Positions 33,851 through 47,261 are shown, counted from the stretch's first letter. The stretch: 64,000 nucleotides of DNA from Cyathus striatus (GCA_025738555.1 JAOVFP010000015.1:248001-312000), one strand, 5' to 3'. Notes: generated by a model not told the origin, from the sequence alone. Made by a program: numbers and translations.

Positions 33851-35751
33851 ATGCAAAGACTCAAACAACTCCTAAGTGCTGCATTTGGACAAATGAAGAT
33901 GATGGAATTCTTCTTCATGTTATGAAGGATTGGCAGAGACAGCACTTGCTGCAGAGGGTTCAGGCAAGGGTACACTAAAGATAGCAGACAAATGTGAAGA
34001 TCATTTCAATAAATATGTATATGTTTTCACTTTTATAGCAACTTACACACCTGATTTCTGTCCCTCAGCTCAAGGAACAGTATAATGAGCTTGAGTATCT
34101 TCGCAGTTTGTCTGGATTTGGGTGGGATGAAAATGAGAAAAAGGTTACAGCAACAGATGAAGTTTGGGATGCATTTCTACAGGTACAGTTTTTTTTTTTT
34201 TTTTTTGTTCATGTATCATTATTTACTTGTTTTAGGCTCATCCAAAGTATTATTCATGGCATAAAAAATCATTTCCCAACTACAAGATTATTAAGGAACT
34301 TGTATCTGATACAGTAGCAACTGGTTCTGGAGCATTTCATGCTGGAGTCACTGTTGACTCCAATAATCCAACTATTGATGCTACAGATGATGAAGTAAGC
34401 ATTATATTCCATATAGATATCAGTAAACTACATCATGAAAACCTAGTTTGTCACACAAAGAATTATGGTGCATTGTAGGCCCTTAAGGCACCAGCCACCT
34501 TAAATTGAACATGGATCCTTGGGGATAGTTGCAGGTCATGACCAGATGCCTTATAACACATTATATGTCAAGCTCCATGCTCTAAAATTTCTGTGAGATG
34601 AACAGTAGAGTATTATAATATATCTATTTTACTTAATGGATTATAAGCTAGTAGCACTGTTTAGGCTCATAAAACTTATTATATCATTTAATCTTATTAT
34701 GAAATTGTGACCTCTTGGAGAATGATACATTATGACATTCATTACTAAACTACTTATGTACATGCAAAGACAGTAAGTACTCATGTCAGCAACTCATCAA
34801 CTTAACAAGTGTATGTTAAATAAGAATACTTACCTTGGTTTAAGTTTCACTTACCTTTACCCATGCTACTTACCTTTCTTGAAGTAAAAAGCAACACAAA
34901 ACCCATCACTCTTTTATACATCTGAGGAAGGTGAATTAGTCAGCATGTTTCAGATCTTGCATGGTCTTGGCACATGTTCCAGAATCAACTGCAACTTCAT
35001 CCCATCCCACTTCTGACTAACCCAGACTCACCCATACTCATCATAACCACTACCTGTTCATAGTTCTCAACTCTTCACATTCTCAGACATTCCAAATTAG
35101 TTAAATGTAAGTTATTGATTGCTATACACTTTTTATGATTACCGCTTTATACCAAAGTCTAAAGGCAGTCCATACTGAACCTGATGTAAATTAGCCAGAC
35201 TAAACACCAGTTTATGTCTTTCTTAAAAACAATTCAAGGCACTGCATGAATCAGATTATATTGTTGTTATCTTGAAATATAGTTGTATACATTAATGCCC
35301 ATTGTGTAGTACCCCCACAGTCTTATAGGATTTCACATGATAATCCTTGTCCTATAATGCCTTATGGTAGCATTATAATCATTCTGCTTACACCTTACAA
35401 CAAACCTACAATACATTATGATGATATTAAAGGCTTCATCATGTCTTACAAGATGCTTTCAGTTTTCATGACATAACATCTCCTCAGATTTATCAACCTG
35501 CTACCCCTGTCTCAAAATCTCACAAGTGAGTTCAGACTGATTCAGAGACTTCACAGCCCTATTTGAGTACTGGAAAGTATCTCAAGCAGCAGTGGAGTAG
35601 TGACAGTGGTCCAAGATGCACAGCACATGCAATGAATGGAATTGCTAATGCACTTCATCATATTGGTGATTCAATGAGCTCGCTTGAAGAGGATGAAGAT
35701 TACCAGAGAATGAGCAGATTGATGCTCTTCAACTATTTACAGCAGATATAA
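33851..35751 (+). pseudogene. Myb/SANT-like DNA-binding protein gene of Harbinger
   Basis: An exon at about 33870-33970 encodes CCIWTNEDDGILLHVMKDWQ. The next (from about 34071, after CCCTCAG) encodes LKEQYNELEYLRSLSGFGWD. After an intron with a T16 run the next exon encodes AHPKYYSWHKKSFPNYKIIK. The block is the Myb/SANT-like domain typical of the second Harbinger gene, which helps the transposase bind its ends. A later exon near 35490-35751 encodes SSLEEDEDYQRMSRLMLFNY. The 1.1 kb between 34400 and 35480 is not coding and may be an insertion. TGA 35524-35526 and other breaks suggest a dead copy. Confidence 0.6.
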
Positions 35752-36893
35752 AAGTAGTTGACACATATACACCCATTACCAAGAAGTGACTTCATACATC
35801 ATACCTTTGTCACATGATTGAGAAATCTCAAGCAGCTTAATTGTTAAATTTTACTATCTCCACTTATTTACTCCAACTAAATACACTGTTCACTATTCAA
35901 ACTACTTATTTTGATTTCAACTATTGTCACTCATTGTACCAACTAATATCATTCATTTATATTTATATCACATTTGATTACCCATCTCCCTCCTATATTC
36001 AAGTTCAGCTTGATAGTCTGCCCACATTTGTTTTTCCATGTCATCTCTTCCCTTTGATGCCTGTGAATGTTCTGTTTCTGTTGTACTGGTGTCAGTAATA
36101 TCTTCATGTGTGTTATCATCACTAGAAATATTCAACACAGGATCCATATCAACATCTTCTTCATCAATATGAGTTAGATTACAATCTTCAAGGAAATTAT
36201 GAAGTGCTGAAAGTGCAGCAACAAACATAGCCTGGGTTTCAATCAGGTATTCAGATGGCATAGTAGTGATTACAAATTGCCATTTGAATACACCAAAAAT
36301 TTGCTCCACCCAATTGCAAGCTTGGGCATGTCAAAGATTAAATAGTTCTTCATAATCAGGTGGCCTGAATAAGCTGATAAGTTACGTAAAGTTCAAAATG
36401 GTGAAAACTTACTTCTGAGCTGCACATCCCCATTCCTTAAGGTGGTAGCATTTTCCTCAATATGGTGTCAGAAGCATGTCACAAAGCAGAAATCTTGCAT
36501 CAGCTAAGAAGTAGTAACCAGCAGGAAGATTTAAATCTCAATTGCGAGCATAATCAAAAATATGAGAATCTGCTGCACTTCCTTCCCATCCACTGAGAAC
36601 ATAAACAAATTTGAGATTGAAATCTGAAACAGCAAGAACATTTTGCAAAAGAAATCCTTTTCAATTTTGATAGGGAATACAGGCAGCCTCTTCAACCCAA
36701 ACAGGAATGTGGCTTCCATCAATTGCACCTCAGCAATTATTGAAGTATGGAGAAAATTTAGAACCTTGAAGCTCCTTTGGTATCTCATTCTCAGGCATGG
36801 GCTTCACATATTTTGCATAGAATGATCCAGTAAGTATTTGTGTAATTTTATGAATATATCTAGATTATCACATGAGTGAGCTCTTTACACTCC

Positions 36894-37987
36894 CTTTCCC
36901 CTTACTGTGAAATTCATGTGAAGTTCAGGTGAACTTTTTCACATTATTTTTGCTGAATTTCAGTGAGAATACTGCTAACAATTTCACATGAATTTCAGGT
37001 GAATAATTCACATGAAGCTTATACAATAGTAGTGAGCTTCAATTGTATTTCATAGGATTGCTTACTAATAATAAAAATAAATGTACATAGTAAACAATGA
37101 CCCCAGTCAGAATGGAACCAATGGTCTCAAAGAGATGACTAATAATTTTCCCACAGTACAGCAATTTACCACTACACCATAAAGACTTGCATAGAAAAAG
37201 TATTTCCCACACTATATACCCCTATCAGCCCTCCGCTTTCTAATACTTTGTCACATGATTGAAATATCACATGACAACACATTGCACCATTGTTGATTCT
37301 TGCTTCTTACCACATCACCATCATTCACTCCTTTCTCCCCTCCCTCTCCCCCCTCCCTCCTCTCTCCCTTCCACTCCTTGATCCTTCCACCCTCACTCCT
37401 CCTCTATTTCACACTCTCCCTTCTCCTCTTCTCTCTCAAGAACAAATACAGTAACAATGAGAGCGTGGGAAAGCGGAAGGCACACAGCAAGTGTGAGGGT
37501 GGGATGGCAGTGTGTGAGAGTGGAATAACAAGTGCATGTGGTGGGAAGGGCAGGATGACAAGCATGCTAGGGTGCACAATGAGCACAAGGAGTGAAACAA
37601 TGAGTAGAGGGGCAGGATAATGAGCAGAGGGGCAGGATAATGAGTGGAGAGGTGGGATAACAAGTGGGATGAGGCACACAGCAAGCAGAGGGGTGGGAGG
37701 CATGGGAAAGCAGGGGATGGAACATTGAGTGCAAGGGCAGGAAATTGAGGGTCATTATGTAATACTATTGTTGCTTTGTAATATGTAAATTAGTCACATG
37801 ATCAATAAATATATTTATTTTCTCCATGTTTTTAAATGAACTTCACTAGATTTTCACTTTAATTTCACCTAAAATACATGAAAGTTCATGAACCTATACT
37901 TTTTAGAAAATATTGAAATTCACATGAAGTTCATGTAATTTCAGGTGAAATTCATGTGAATTCATGGTGAAGAGGGGGGAATGCAAA
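36894..37987. mobile_element. TTTACAC-ended repeat element nested in the transposase
   Basis: The left end TTTACACTCCCTTTCC and right end GAATGCAAA are loosely inverted. Inside each end are palindromic TTCATGTGAAATTCA units (36905-37020, 37850-37960). The centre has a CT-rich run (37310-37440), a purine-rich array of GAGCAGAGGGGCAGGATAAT units (37590-37740) and a tRNA-like segment. It lies in an intron or between exons of the Harbinger transposase. No clear target duplication. Confidence 0.5.
37095..37190 (-). other. tRNA-like segment (A and B boxes)
   Basis: On the minus strand TGGTGTAGTGG (37169-37179) is followed by GGTTCCATTC (37110-37119), close to the pol III A and B boxes. The stems are not convincing; a SINE head or decayed tRNA. 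Confidence 0.3.
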
Positions 37988-38568
37988 GTACTGACATCAG
38001 TATATCTATGTATTATTTAGATTACCATCTTACCTGCTAATTGTGTCTCCACTTCACTGGAATCATTCTTGAAGAGTCCATGAACTTGCTCCAATGTGAG
38101 CAAAATGCAGAAAGATAGCAAGTTGCTCATCAGCAGTTACAAATTTGCTATTTTCTAATCCATGATCAACTTGAAGCTCCAAAGATAGACTAATAAACTC
38201 TTTCTTTGAAAGGCCAAATGCATGGTAAATGTGAGCAAGATGTCCAGTGAGAAGTTCTTCAATCCATTGTTGCCCAGTTAAAATTGATGTATGCATTGGA
38301 ATAGGGCTTGAAGTATGGCTATAATATTCAACTACTGAAGCAGCAGCAGTTGCAGCTGCAAGAATAGCCTTTTTTTTCCCTTTATCTAAGTGGTTATCAG
38401 GCATGAGCAGTGTGAGAAAATGAATAGATGTGAGCAAGATATGAGAGATGGACAACATCTGGTAATGATAGCATGTGCATGATATAATGTGACAGACTAA
38501 TTCTAAACCCATGGGAAGTGGTCTTCCCCTCCCCAGATTTCTTCCCCTTGCACCCGAATAGGCCCTAA

Positions 38569-39219
38569 GTGCTTAGTGAGTAATTATATTATATGTAAGT
38601 ATATTAGTCATGATTTATGAGAGGGTGATGACATGACTCCAGTGCACTGCAGACCAGAGTATAACTTGGGCTGTGGAGGCTCTAGTCACATGACCTGGAC
38701 AAAGGGTGATTATGTGTCACTCACAATTCAACAAGTGGGTGCAGTAGTGCAATACAAAGGGAGAGTAGAAGAGCTTGGTGGAGGAGGCATTGGGAGAGCT
38801 TGGAGAAAAGTAAGAAGAGGCATGGGAATAGTTACAGAGCACCAATCAAAATCTCAAATCATATAACATGGCAAATAACAATAGTCAATTATCTGTAGAT
38901 TACAAGTGGCTATCAGTACTGTACCTGGGACTGGGATGTTGTAGCAGAAAGTCATCTAAGAATTGTGATTCAGAAAATGGCTCTTAATAATCCTACTTGG
39001 CATTAGGTGCAGGTATGAATACACCATGAGGTGGAGTCTCCACAACCTCCAGTGAGCCCAGTGGTGGGGTTACATACATATCAGAATCTGAGCCTTGAAT
39101 ATTCAGGATGTCAGTGAGTGGGTTGAGTGTTGACCTTTGAACTGGAGAACCAGGGTACATGCAATTGGTCTGCACTGCAACTCAGTGTATTCTATAGCTG
39201 GTGATAGTCCAGCTTTGAC
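38569..39219. other. unassigned sequence
   Basis: No supported gene. A minus-strand frame at 38993-39175 shows no recognisable domain; it could be a distal remnant of the MULE-like gene upstream. Confidence 0.35.
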
Positions 39220-39478
39220 TGTCAAGGATATATAAATTTGTTAGATATTCTGGATTGCACAGCCATTGGTGATACCTTGGTAGGACTTTGGTAACCTTAG
39301 TAGGACTTTGGTAGGACTTTTGTTGACACCTCTAGTATATAAACCCCCTGTACTTTGATAGTTGACAACAAGTTTCCTCCTCATCTTGTGTCAGTGTTAG
39401 TGTTTGTGTTTGAGCTATTACTCTCTTATCATCCTCATCTCTCTCATCTACCCTCTTTTATTCTTGTTACTTCTGACA
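39220..39478 (+). repeat. possible short solo LTR
   Basis: A 259-bp TG...CA unit starts TGTCAAGGATATATAA and ends CTTCTGACA. It has a TATATAA box (near 39340) followed by a pyrimidine-rich stretch. No matching target duplication was found, so this is tentative. Confidence 0.35.
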
Positions 39479-39649
39479 AAATTAGTGTTCCACTATTAAT
39501 AAAATGATAGACGTATGAGTAGGATATGGACCTCTCATCACTGATGGACCTTGAGAATCAGAGTCATTAACTACCACTAAATATGGACAAGTGCCCAAAG
39601 CCCATAGACAATAAAATACAACATACCAGGTGGATAAGGAGCAGTAGCT

Positions 39650-42255
39650 GTGCAAGCTGCTTTGTGGCATGGCTTAGCTGTTTTCACTCTCCCACAAGAG
39701 TCCCCCCCAGCTTGAGTCTGCCAATGGCATATCCTTCATGTTACAAAGCTCATCCTGCATGTCTTTGAGATGTCAATTGGATTCCTTTTGTTCATTCTTC
39801 ACATCTGATATTTTTTGACAAAGTAATGATGCTTCATCTTCATAAATGTGCTTACTCAATTCCTTCTCTGTTGAGCTTGTAGCATGTTGGACCCTGGGTG
39901 TGATTCAATATTGGAGGGAAGCATTGTGGCTGGTAATAACACCAGTCTTTCAGGATTGTCTAACTACTTCCAAAATGCATTTATCAACTGCCTCTGCACT
40001 TTGATGGCCATGAGAAGTTGGAACAAGAAAAAACCTGAAATGAAAGTTTGCAACATACCTTTTAATAGCTTCCATCAGCAACAGCTTTATTCCCATCTGC
40101 TTATTTGTCCAATGATGTTGTCCCTCACCCAAGTTCATAGTTGAGAGCATAATTTTCCAATCATCTGAGTGCATAAGAGACAAGCTTTCTAATAATGTTA
40201 ACAGAATCCATTTGCTCTTGCATTTGTGTTGCCACCAGTCTGTTAAGTGGTATGTCAGTTGAACTTGTGGGTGGACTAAGGGTTGGTGGGGAGCACAGTT
40301 TGTAACATACTTGTGATTTTTGGCTTATTGAGCATCTCAATGAACTCATCAAATGCTGGAAGCTCTTCCTTTTTCATATTGGGGAAGGCCATAAGATACT
40401 GAAAGTTATTGTTTGAAAGTGAGCCTTTGAAATCAAGAAGAGCACTGAGGTAGTACAGTGCCATCAATTATAACATATTCCTGAACAAAAGTTGAAGCTA
40501 TACTTACCACCTGGCATGTGTATGACAATGCTTAATGACATAAGGCAAGATTTCCTCCATTGTAGTGCCAGCCTCAATGCCACTGTAGACTGGGTCATTG
40601 GTGGAAATAATAGAATCCCCAAATTCTAGAATTTAGGCCATCTCAAGATTGCTATTTATACACAGCAAATTGCCACCTTGCATTAACCTCTTGAATGTCA
40701 TATCCATGACAAAGCCCCTAGGACCGATACAAGTCTGTTATGTTTTCATCTGAGGATTGTATGTTTCCTCCAGACTGTATATGTTTGTTATAAATGGAAC
40801 TCTTACTTACTTAATGTTTACTTGTCATTGTTTACTTGTCCCTTCCCCTTATTACTACTATTCATTCTATGCCTTTCCATTCTTTCTGGTTCACTCTATA
40901 ACTCCTGTCCCTATTAGTTTTACCCCATTCCTTGTCATAATCGTAATTATCAGTGTTATATGTTGACTGTAATCTAGAGGCATGAAACTAGTCTACTGTA
41001 GTCTACATTCTCTGGAGTTACTTATCCCCCAGTATGCCACAAACCCATAGACACTAACTCCCTCCACATCTGGGACAAAGTAAATACTATATAAACTACT
41101 TCACATTGTAAGTAGACTACAGTTTCGAATCAACTATGTTAACACCCTTTCCTTCGCTTGGGACTTGTTCCAACTCTGAGTTATCAGCATCAGCTCTGCC
41201 TTCTTCTAAATACGGAATGAGAAGTTCAAGGGGTGCAACATATAAGTTGAAGCCAATGTTCCATTACTCCCATACTTTGTTCATTACCCCCAAGCCATTT
41301 ACTTACGTGCTCTCTCATCATTAGACCCTTCTTCATGGTTCAACCCTTAGTGGTTGGAATGGGACATGACATTGAATCCAAGAGGTTTGGAAGTTATATG
41401 GAGAATGACATCTTGAAATTCATCAAATAATTGTTTGTAATAGCTATGATTATAACTGTTCATGTACACCTGACTGATAGTGAGTGCTAAGTATGATTTT
41501 CAGACTATGATGATTAGAAAGCTGTAAATAACCTACCATGTTGATCTGCTGCACTGTAGATCACAATTTCCCACTTGTTGAATTCTTGTACACATTTGAA
41601 GGTATGGTCAACCTCAAAGGATGTAGCCTCATGAATAAGAGATAGAAGGAAGGTGTCAAACATGAGAATGATAGCCAGTGGGCCATCAGACTACATTCCA
41701 TGAATGTAGTGCTCAGTAATGGGTAGCATCTCATTCTCTTTTCGGAGCAGTTGGAATACACCTATGAAGTATCAAATATATATATATGCTTACCATTTAT
41801 ACTGAGGCCACCAGGTGAATGTTCCACCTTCATCTTTGTAATCAAATCTTTCTTCTGGCATTGATCCATAAGGCTATCATCAAAGAGGGCAGGAGTCTTT
41901 CCATCTAAAATGACTTTTGTTGAAGATGCTATCACACTTTGTGTTAGTTTGAGAATTGGCTATAATATTGCTAAGAACACATACCATTCTCAATGCTTTG
42001 AACTGATGCCCCCCAAATACCAGTGACCAGAATACACTCACAGTAGATGTCCTTTACCTCATAGGACAGCCTTGTGTGTGGTGTGAGTAGGTGATTATGC
42101 CCAAATTGAGATTCAGGTTTATGAACAACTATGGCTATTCGAATCAGCTCATCATGAGGGACAAACATAGTTCTATAGGCTTTGCATAGATGTCACTTCA
42201 TTTCACTGAGAGCTGCCTTTCCATTAACAATGTGTACATATGCTATAATAACATA
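39650..42255 (-). pseudogene. MULE-like transposase A, split by a solo LTR
   Basis: In coding order: MFVPHDELIRIAIVVHKPES and LSYEVKDIYCECILVTGIWG (42168-41971), STKVILDGKTPALFDDSLMD (about 41930), ITEHYIHG, then HTFKCVQEFNKWEIVIYSAA (about 41560, first catalytic Asp region). After the LTR (40696-41371) come LLDFKGSLSNNNFQYL, DDWKIMLSTMNLGEGQHHWT (about 40150, E-containing region) and a charged helical tail (39680-39890). I recognise this order from a MULE-type transposase family widespread in Agaricomycetes. TGA at 42193-42195 and another in the tail fall at Arg positions. Dead. Confidence 0.7.
40696..41371 (+). mobile_element. solo LTR of the gypsy family, plus orientation
   Basis: A TG...CA unit (TGTCATATCCATGACA...GGGACATGACA, 676 bp) is flanked by the perfect duplication TTGAA (40691-40695 and 41372-41376). 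It is alignable along its length with the LTR at 24349-24958 but is CpG-depleted, so it is an older insertion. Confidence 0.9.
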
Positions 42256-44033
42256 TCAAACACAAGGACCCAGAATTAAAATAACTAAAAGTTTGACAAC
42301 AACAAAAAAACCCCTCTCAACAGGTGTCACACATAACACCTGTGACTATTATATTTAATTACTATTATTGAAATAATTCTAGTTCTTATTTAAACATTCT
42401 TCCACTTGATCTTATCACACAGTGTGATATGTGCTTATTTCCACACTGTGTAAGGTGTCATACTTCATACCTCCCCTGTTCAGGCAAATGATCTTTGTCA
42501 TGCAATGTTACAAGGCTTCTCATAACAAGCCAATCACAAAGTGTCCCTAGGCTCCAGCCAATCATATTTCCAGAAAGTGAGATCCCAAATGTGATCCACA
42601 AATTGCCTTATAGGGGAATTCAAACCACCCTTGTATAACCCAATTTTAAAAACATATACATAATTATGACATGAAATGGCACCTATGTACATAGAAATAA
42701 TTAAGAAAAACAGAACATTTAGGAATTATGACACCCCGAAGTTATGACACAGCCTATTTACAGCTATGGTGAATTATTCCACACTAGGAACTTCATATTT
42801 TGTAAGGAAGTGCCAACTTCTCATTGTAAAGGACATTATTTATAAATGGTAACATTGTATGGTATCTCATTGTTTGGTTGGGCTCTGTATCATTTGTTGG
42901 CTCTCACCCACAAGCAAGTCCACACCCACTCTATGTTATCTACCTAATTGTCTTTCATTTTTCAGACTACTTATATCTGCACCCACAGAGAGGCAGCACT
43001 TTAAACCTCCATACATAATGTTATTGTCTATTATTGTTTACTATTGCTCAGTTCAGGAAACGCTCTTGGAAACCGGAATGGCTTGGCCATTTCTTCCCTA
43101 TATTGCCATCAGCCTTCATCAACCCAGCTATGCTTCGCTCAGAGCAAGTATTGTTTTATTGATATATTTTATACTGCTCTAACTTTAATGCATTTAGCTT
43201 TGATAAGCTATTTCCACTAACTACCGAGATCAGCAATATACCCCAAGTCTCTCATGAATTGATATATGGATATTCAAAGCTACCTGTTTTGGTCCCAGTC
43301 TATGCAGCAGGATGGACATTAACAAGGAACGAGATCATTCACAAATACAAAATGATCAAAATGTCAAGTAATACATATAAAGAGAGGCACTTTTCCAGAA
43401 CAAACCAAAAACAGAAAAAGCGGAGCTCAAGGTTGAGGTGCAGTCCTGTGTGCTTGGGACTATTTGTCTCATTGTGTCTGCTCCTCCTGCACAGAGTGGT
43501 CTCCAGCACTTCAGTCACAGCTCTCACCTTCAAATCTGAATCCCTGCATCCAGTTCCCCTGGCTCTGTACAATGAAAAGTGAATAATAGAATAAAGTGAT
43601 ATGCATGTAAATAGAAAACAATGTACCATAAATTTAATTTTCTTTACATCTCGATTTCGAGATGCCAGTATCAAGCGCATCAAGTAAGGAAACAGTGGGG
43701 AGGGGCTGAGTTCCCGTGCCACCTCCCATAATTAAAACAAGGGATAAAAATAAACCTATTAAAACATATAACTCCACGTTAGTACTGGTTCAAAACCATT
43801 TAAACAAATAGCTACATAAAAACTTTACCTTTAAAAATATGATGTTGCATTCTATACACGAGTACCCCAAGCCCAGAAACAAACAATAGGACTATTAACA
43901 AAAGTCAGCATGTGATAACAAGTGTGGAGACAGACAAAACACGGACTTACTAAATCCCTGAGACCCTGAATCCCTGAGACGATGAGACAAGTGAGACAGA
44001 GAGAGAGAGCGCACAAGAAAGGGGGGAGTTTGT
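42256..44033. other. unassigned sequence
   Basis: Non-coding as far as can be seen. Palindromic CAGGTGTCACACATAACACCTG lies near 42319-42340 and CACACAGTGTGATATG near 42416. TTACATCTCGAT at 43644-43655 repeats the end motif of the MULE-like element B. Open frames at 42859-43182 and 43259-43582 lack domains. Confidence 0.35.
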
Positions 44034-44054
44034 AGTCCCCTGTTACATCTCGAT
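44034..44054. repeat. left inverted end of MULE-like element B
   Basis: AGTCCCCTGTTACATCTCGAT is perfectly inverted at 58586-58606. The two 21-bp copies bracket the MULE-like gene, the inserted CACTA element and the divergent partner gene. A direct duplication outside them was not seen, so true termini may lie elsewhere. Confidence 0.45.
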
Positions 44055-44301
44055 TGGGATCTTCAGGGGACCAGATATACCCACACTCATTTTTGGCTGC
44101 ATAGCTCACAATGAATGTATTGGCTAAGGGTACCAAATGAACCGGTGCTGCAAGCAGCTTAGTAATGCTATTGGTAATGTAATACGGTCTACACTATGGT
44201 AACAGATAGACCTAGCTATTCCATTGACTTCCTTCTGAAGAGTATGGAGATGGTCACCTATTCTCTCGAGTGTGTTTCCATCCTAAGGATATATCTTTGG
44301 T

Positions 44302-44835
44302 TTATGAGTACATTAAACTGGTGTGAATTGAGTCAATCTCACCTGAGGTATGTGATGCTTGTGGGGTATCAAAACAGTTTGCTGAAGACTTGAAATTTCT
44401 GGGATTTATGGTCATTGGTGAAACCAAGAACAATTGTGGTAATGGTGGAACTGTAGTGGTGAAATTGACAAGTTTCTTCTTCTGAGATTTCCTAGGTGAT
44501 TGTGTAGCTGTACGACGTTGTGATAAAACATGACATGTAACAGATTTTCGTGAACGGCGGTAGTCAGTTGCAAGCTGATCACACATATGGATCCCCTGAG
44601 TAAAATATAAAGTATGACTTGACTGGATGTGGATATCATACTGCATTCCTCTCATAATTCCACCAAGCATTGTCAAGTTTATACCATTATGGTTGACATT
44701 CCGGTGGGCTTGTTCATTACCATTAGTGGATGATGGAGATGCTTTCCAGACTTCCAACAGAATCAAGCTCTCTGGCCAGTACAATGCAGGAATTACAAAT
44801 TTTGCGCTGGTTTTGTCCTTAACCCAGGCTGTAAT
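44302..44835 (-). pseudogene. MULE-like transposase B, 3' part
   Basis: Encodes AWVKDKTSAKFVIPALYWPE, LLEVWKASPSSTNGNEQAHR (third catalytic Glu region) and GINLTMLGGIMRGMQYD, followed by a basic, poorly conserved tail. The open frame continues upstream into the terminal arm of the CACTA element; those roughly 30 residues are not part of the protein. The rest of the gene lies beyond the 9.4-kb insertion, from 54209 on. Confidence 0.75.
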
Positions 44836-45813
44836 CACTGGGTGCACAGCAACATAATATGTGAGAAAATATTCAAATATTATGATAAAAAGAAGTGCAC
44901 CCCTGATTACATATTTTTTCATCGAGAATTAAAAAAGTATGAATGAAATATACCAATATAATAGCTCATAAATTATCTAAATATAATTGTAAATAGTATT
45001 ATGTGACAAATGTCACACTATTTTTTAGATAACAACAGCAATAAATATGTTATATAGTATGGAACATAAATACCATAATAGACTACAATAGTATTAAGAG
45101 ATTATGGTGAAAATTATGTATTGCATTATACTGAAATTATGATAAGAAGAATGATACATAATCATTCAAATAGTATTGTAAATAGAAGTGTGTTACAGGT
45201 TGTCACCATACTTTTAAAATATAAGAGTAAAAAGTATAGTGGAGAGTATAAAATTACAATTTCATACTGCATTGACAAGATATATAATGATAACAGAGAA
45301 TAGTATGCAATAGGTATGCAACTGGAATGTTGAAAAGAATTATAAATTTTAACAATATAATTTGTTACAAATTATACAAATAATATAACTGAAATATGAC
45401 AACATAATAATTCATGTATAATTCAAATAATATTGAGTGACAAGCTGTCACTATACTGTTTGAAAAAAATTTACACATAATATGGAGAAAAGAATAAATA
45501 TAGACATATCATAATATAGAGCATGAATAGTAAAAGGACTATCTTGAAATTATAAAAATATGTATATGAACAATACTTCCATTATAATATCTGCATACTA
45601 TCATATAAAAAATTAAACAATTATTGTGAAAGAACATTCAATAATTATATAATCATTGATATAACAAATCCAAATATTATACAAATTATACTATATCAAA
45701 TAACATGAAATAAATATGAAATATGGTAGAATAAATGTGAAAAATAATATATTGATAGGGAAAACAGATTTATATGGAAAATGGCAACTTGGGAAGTGTA
45801 GTTATTTGCCACA
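44836..45813. repeat. left 978-bp terminal inverted repeat
   Basis: AT-rich and free of obvious genes. It ends internally at GTAGTTATTTGCCACA, where the GAGCCAAAT arrays begin. A 60-codon open frame (45121-45303) is present identically in the other arm and only reflects arm identity. Confidence 0.9.
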
Positions 45814-47261
45814 TTTAGCTCAATTTGGCTCTAACTCCCACATTTCCCACATTTTTTAATTTCCCATTTGGCTCAATTTGGTTCAATCTGTCACTTTTGC
45901 CACATTTACATATGGCTCAATTTGCCACTGCCAAACTGAACCAAATTAAGCCAAATGCAAATGTGGCAAAAGTGCAACAAATGTGACAGATTGAGCCAAA
46001 TTGAGCCAAATGTGAAAGAAAACCAAACATGGCATATGCAAATGTGGAGAGCAGTAAATGTGGCAAATTGAGCCAAATTGAGCCAAATACAAAGTGGTGA
46101 ATGTAGCAAATGCAGCTCAATCTGCCACTTTTCATATTTGGCTCAATTTGGCACTAGTTCCCACACCTTGCCAATCCCACACCTGGATGAACTTGGCTGA
46201 ACCTAGCCCAATCTGCCACACTTACTGTGAACTAAATATGAAAGTAGCAGAAGTAGTAAATATGGAAAATGCAAAAAGTAACAAAGTTTAGAGTTGCCAC
46301 ATTTACTGCTTTTGCCACATTTGCATTTGACTTAATTTGGTTCAGTGTGGCATTAAAAAATTGAGCCAAAAGCAAAAGTGGCAGATTGAGCCAAATGTGA
46401 AATTGACAAAATGTAGGAAATGTGGGAGTTAGAGCTAAATTGAGCCAAACTGAGCTGAATGTGCAATTGTGGCAAATGACTCCACTTCCCAATTTGCCAT
46501 TGGCCATATAAATCTGTTTTTTATTGATATATTATCTTTTTAGTTTATTCTATTCTATTTCTTATTTATTCAATATAATTTTGATATAGTATGATTTGCA
46601 TAATATTTTTATTTTTATTCACATATAGCTAAATTTGGCTCAATCTATGACATGTACTGCTTTGCCACCTTTGCATTTGGCTTAATTTGGTTTAGTTTGA
46701 CAATGGCAAATTGAGCCAAATGCAAGTGTTAAAAGTTGCAGATTGAATGAAATTCAGTTAATGCAAAGGCTGCAATTGTATATCATTTGCCTCTATTTGG
46801 TTCAATTTTCTGCAATTGCTAATTTCACATTTAGTTTAGTTTGGCTCAATCTGCCACATTTGCTGCTTTTGTCACTTTTGCATTTGGCTCAATTTAGTTC
46901 ATGTTGGCAATTGCAAACTGAGCCAAATTGAACCAAATACCAAAGTGGCAAAAGTGGCAGATTTAGCAAAATTCAGCTAAATGTGTAATTGGCAAAATAT
47001 AGGAAATGTGAGAACTAGAGCCAAATTGAGCCAAATATAAAAGTGGCAAAAGTAGCAGATGTGGCACATTGAGTCAAATTGAGCCAAATACAAGACTAGC
47101 AAAATGTAGGAAATGTGGGAACTAGAGTTAAATTGATCTAATTTTAAAATGTGGCAAATGCAAATGTGGAGGGTGGTGAATGTAGCAAATGTGACAAATG
47201 TGGCAGACTGAGCCAAATTGAGCCAAATGCAAAAGTCCTGAATGTAGCAAATGTTTAGTAA
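45814..47261. repeat. GAGCCAAATTGAGCCAAATG arrays, left side
   Basis: Units GAGCCAAAT and complementary ATTTGGCTC alternate in blocks, forming many local hairpins (for example 45880-46100). A linker near 46500-46640 resembles AT-rich arm sequence. No gene. Confidence 0.7.

Larger units (their letters stand above)
35968..38512 (-). pseudogene. PIF/Harbinger DDE transposase, hypermutated
   Basis: N-terminal exon (38046-38512): FGLSKKEFISLSLELQVDHG and VTADEQLAIFLHFAHIGASS. Downstream exons: FYAKYVKPMPENEIPKEL, GAIDGSHIPVWVEE (first catalytic Asp), FVYVLSGWEGSAADSHIFDY (second Asp), YHLKEWGCA and WVEQIFGVFKWQFVI (third acid). It ends in an acidic tail. Seven TGA stops (38063, 38054, 36730, 36661, 36538, 36457, 36331, low coordinate given) all fall where the family has Arg. 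Cys, Trp and Gln also replace expected Arg (KCYHL, CNWVEQIFG, FKWQF). This is a textbook trace of CpG to TpG/CpA decay. Confidence 0.85.
31878..38565. mobile_element. PIF/Harbinger transposon with nested insertions
   Basis: Inverted ends GGGCCTATTCAGGTGCAAGG / complement of GGGCCTATTCGGGTGCAAGG are flanked by TAA on both sides (31875-31877, 38566-38568), the classical Harbinger target. It carries the two genes expected of an autonomous copy, a Myb/SANT-like protein on plus and a DDE transposase on minus, arranged convergently. A mariner element sits next to the left end, and a TTTACAC-ended element splits the transposase. Confidence 0.85.

Noticed and set aside
35968..38512. Host transcription-factor or nuclease gene
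   Set aside because: The DDE motifs, Harbinger ends, TAA duplications and multiple stops fit a dead transposase better than a host gene.
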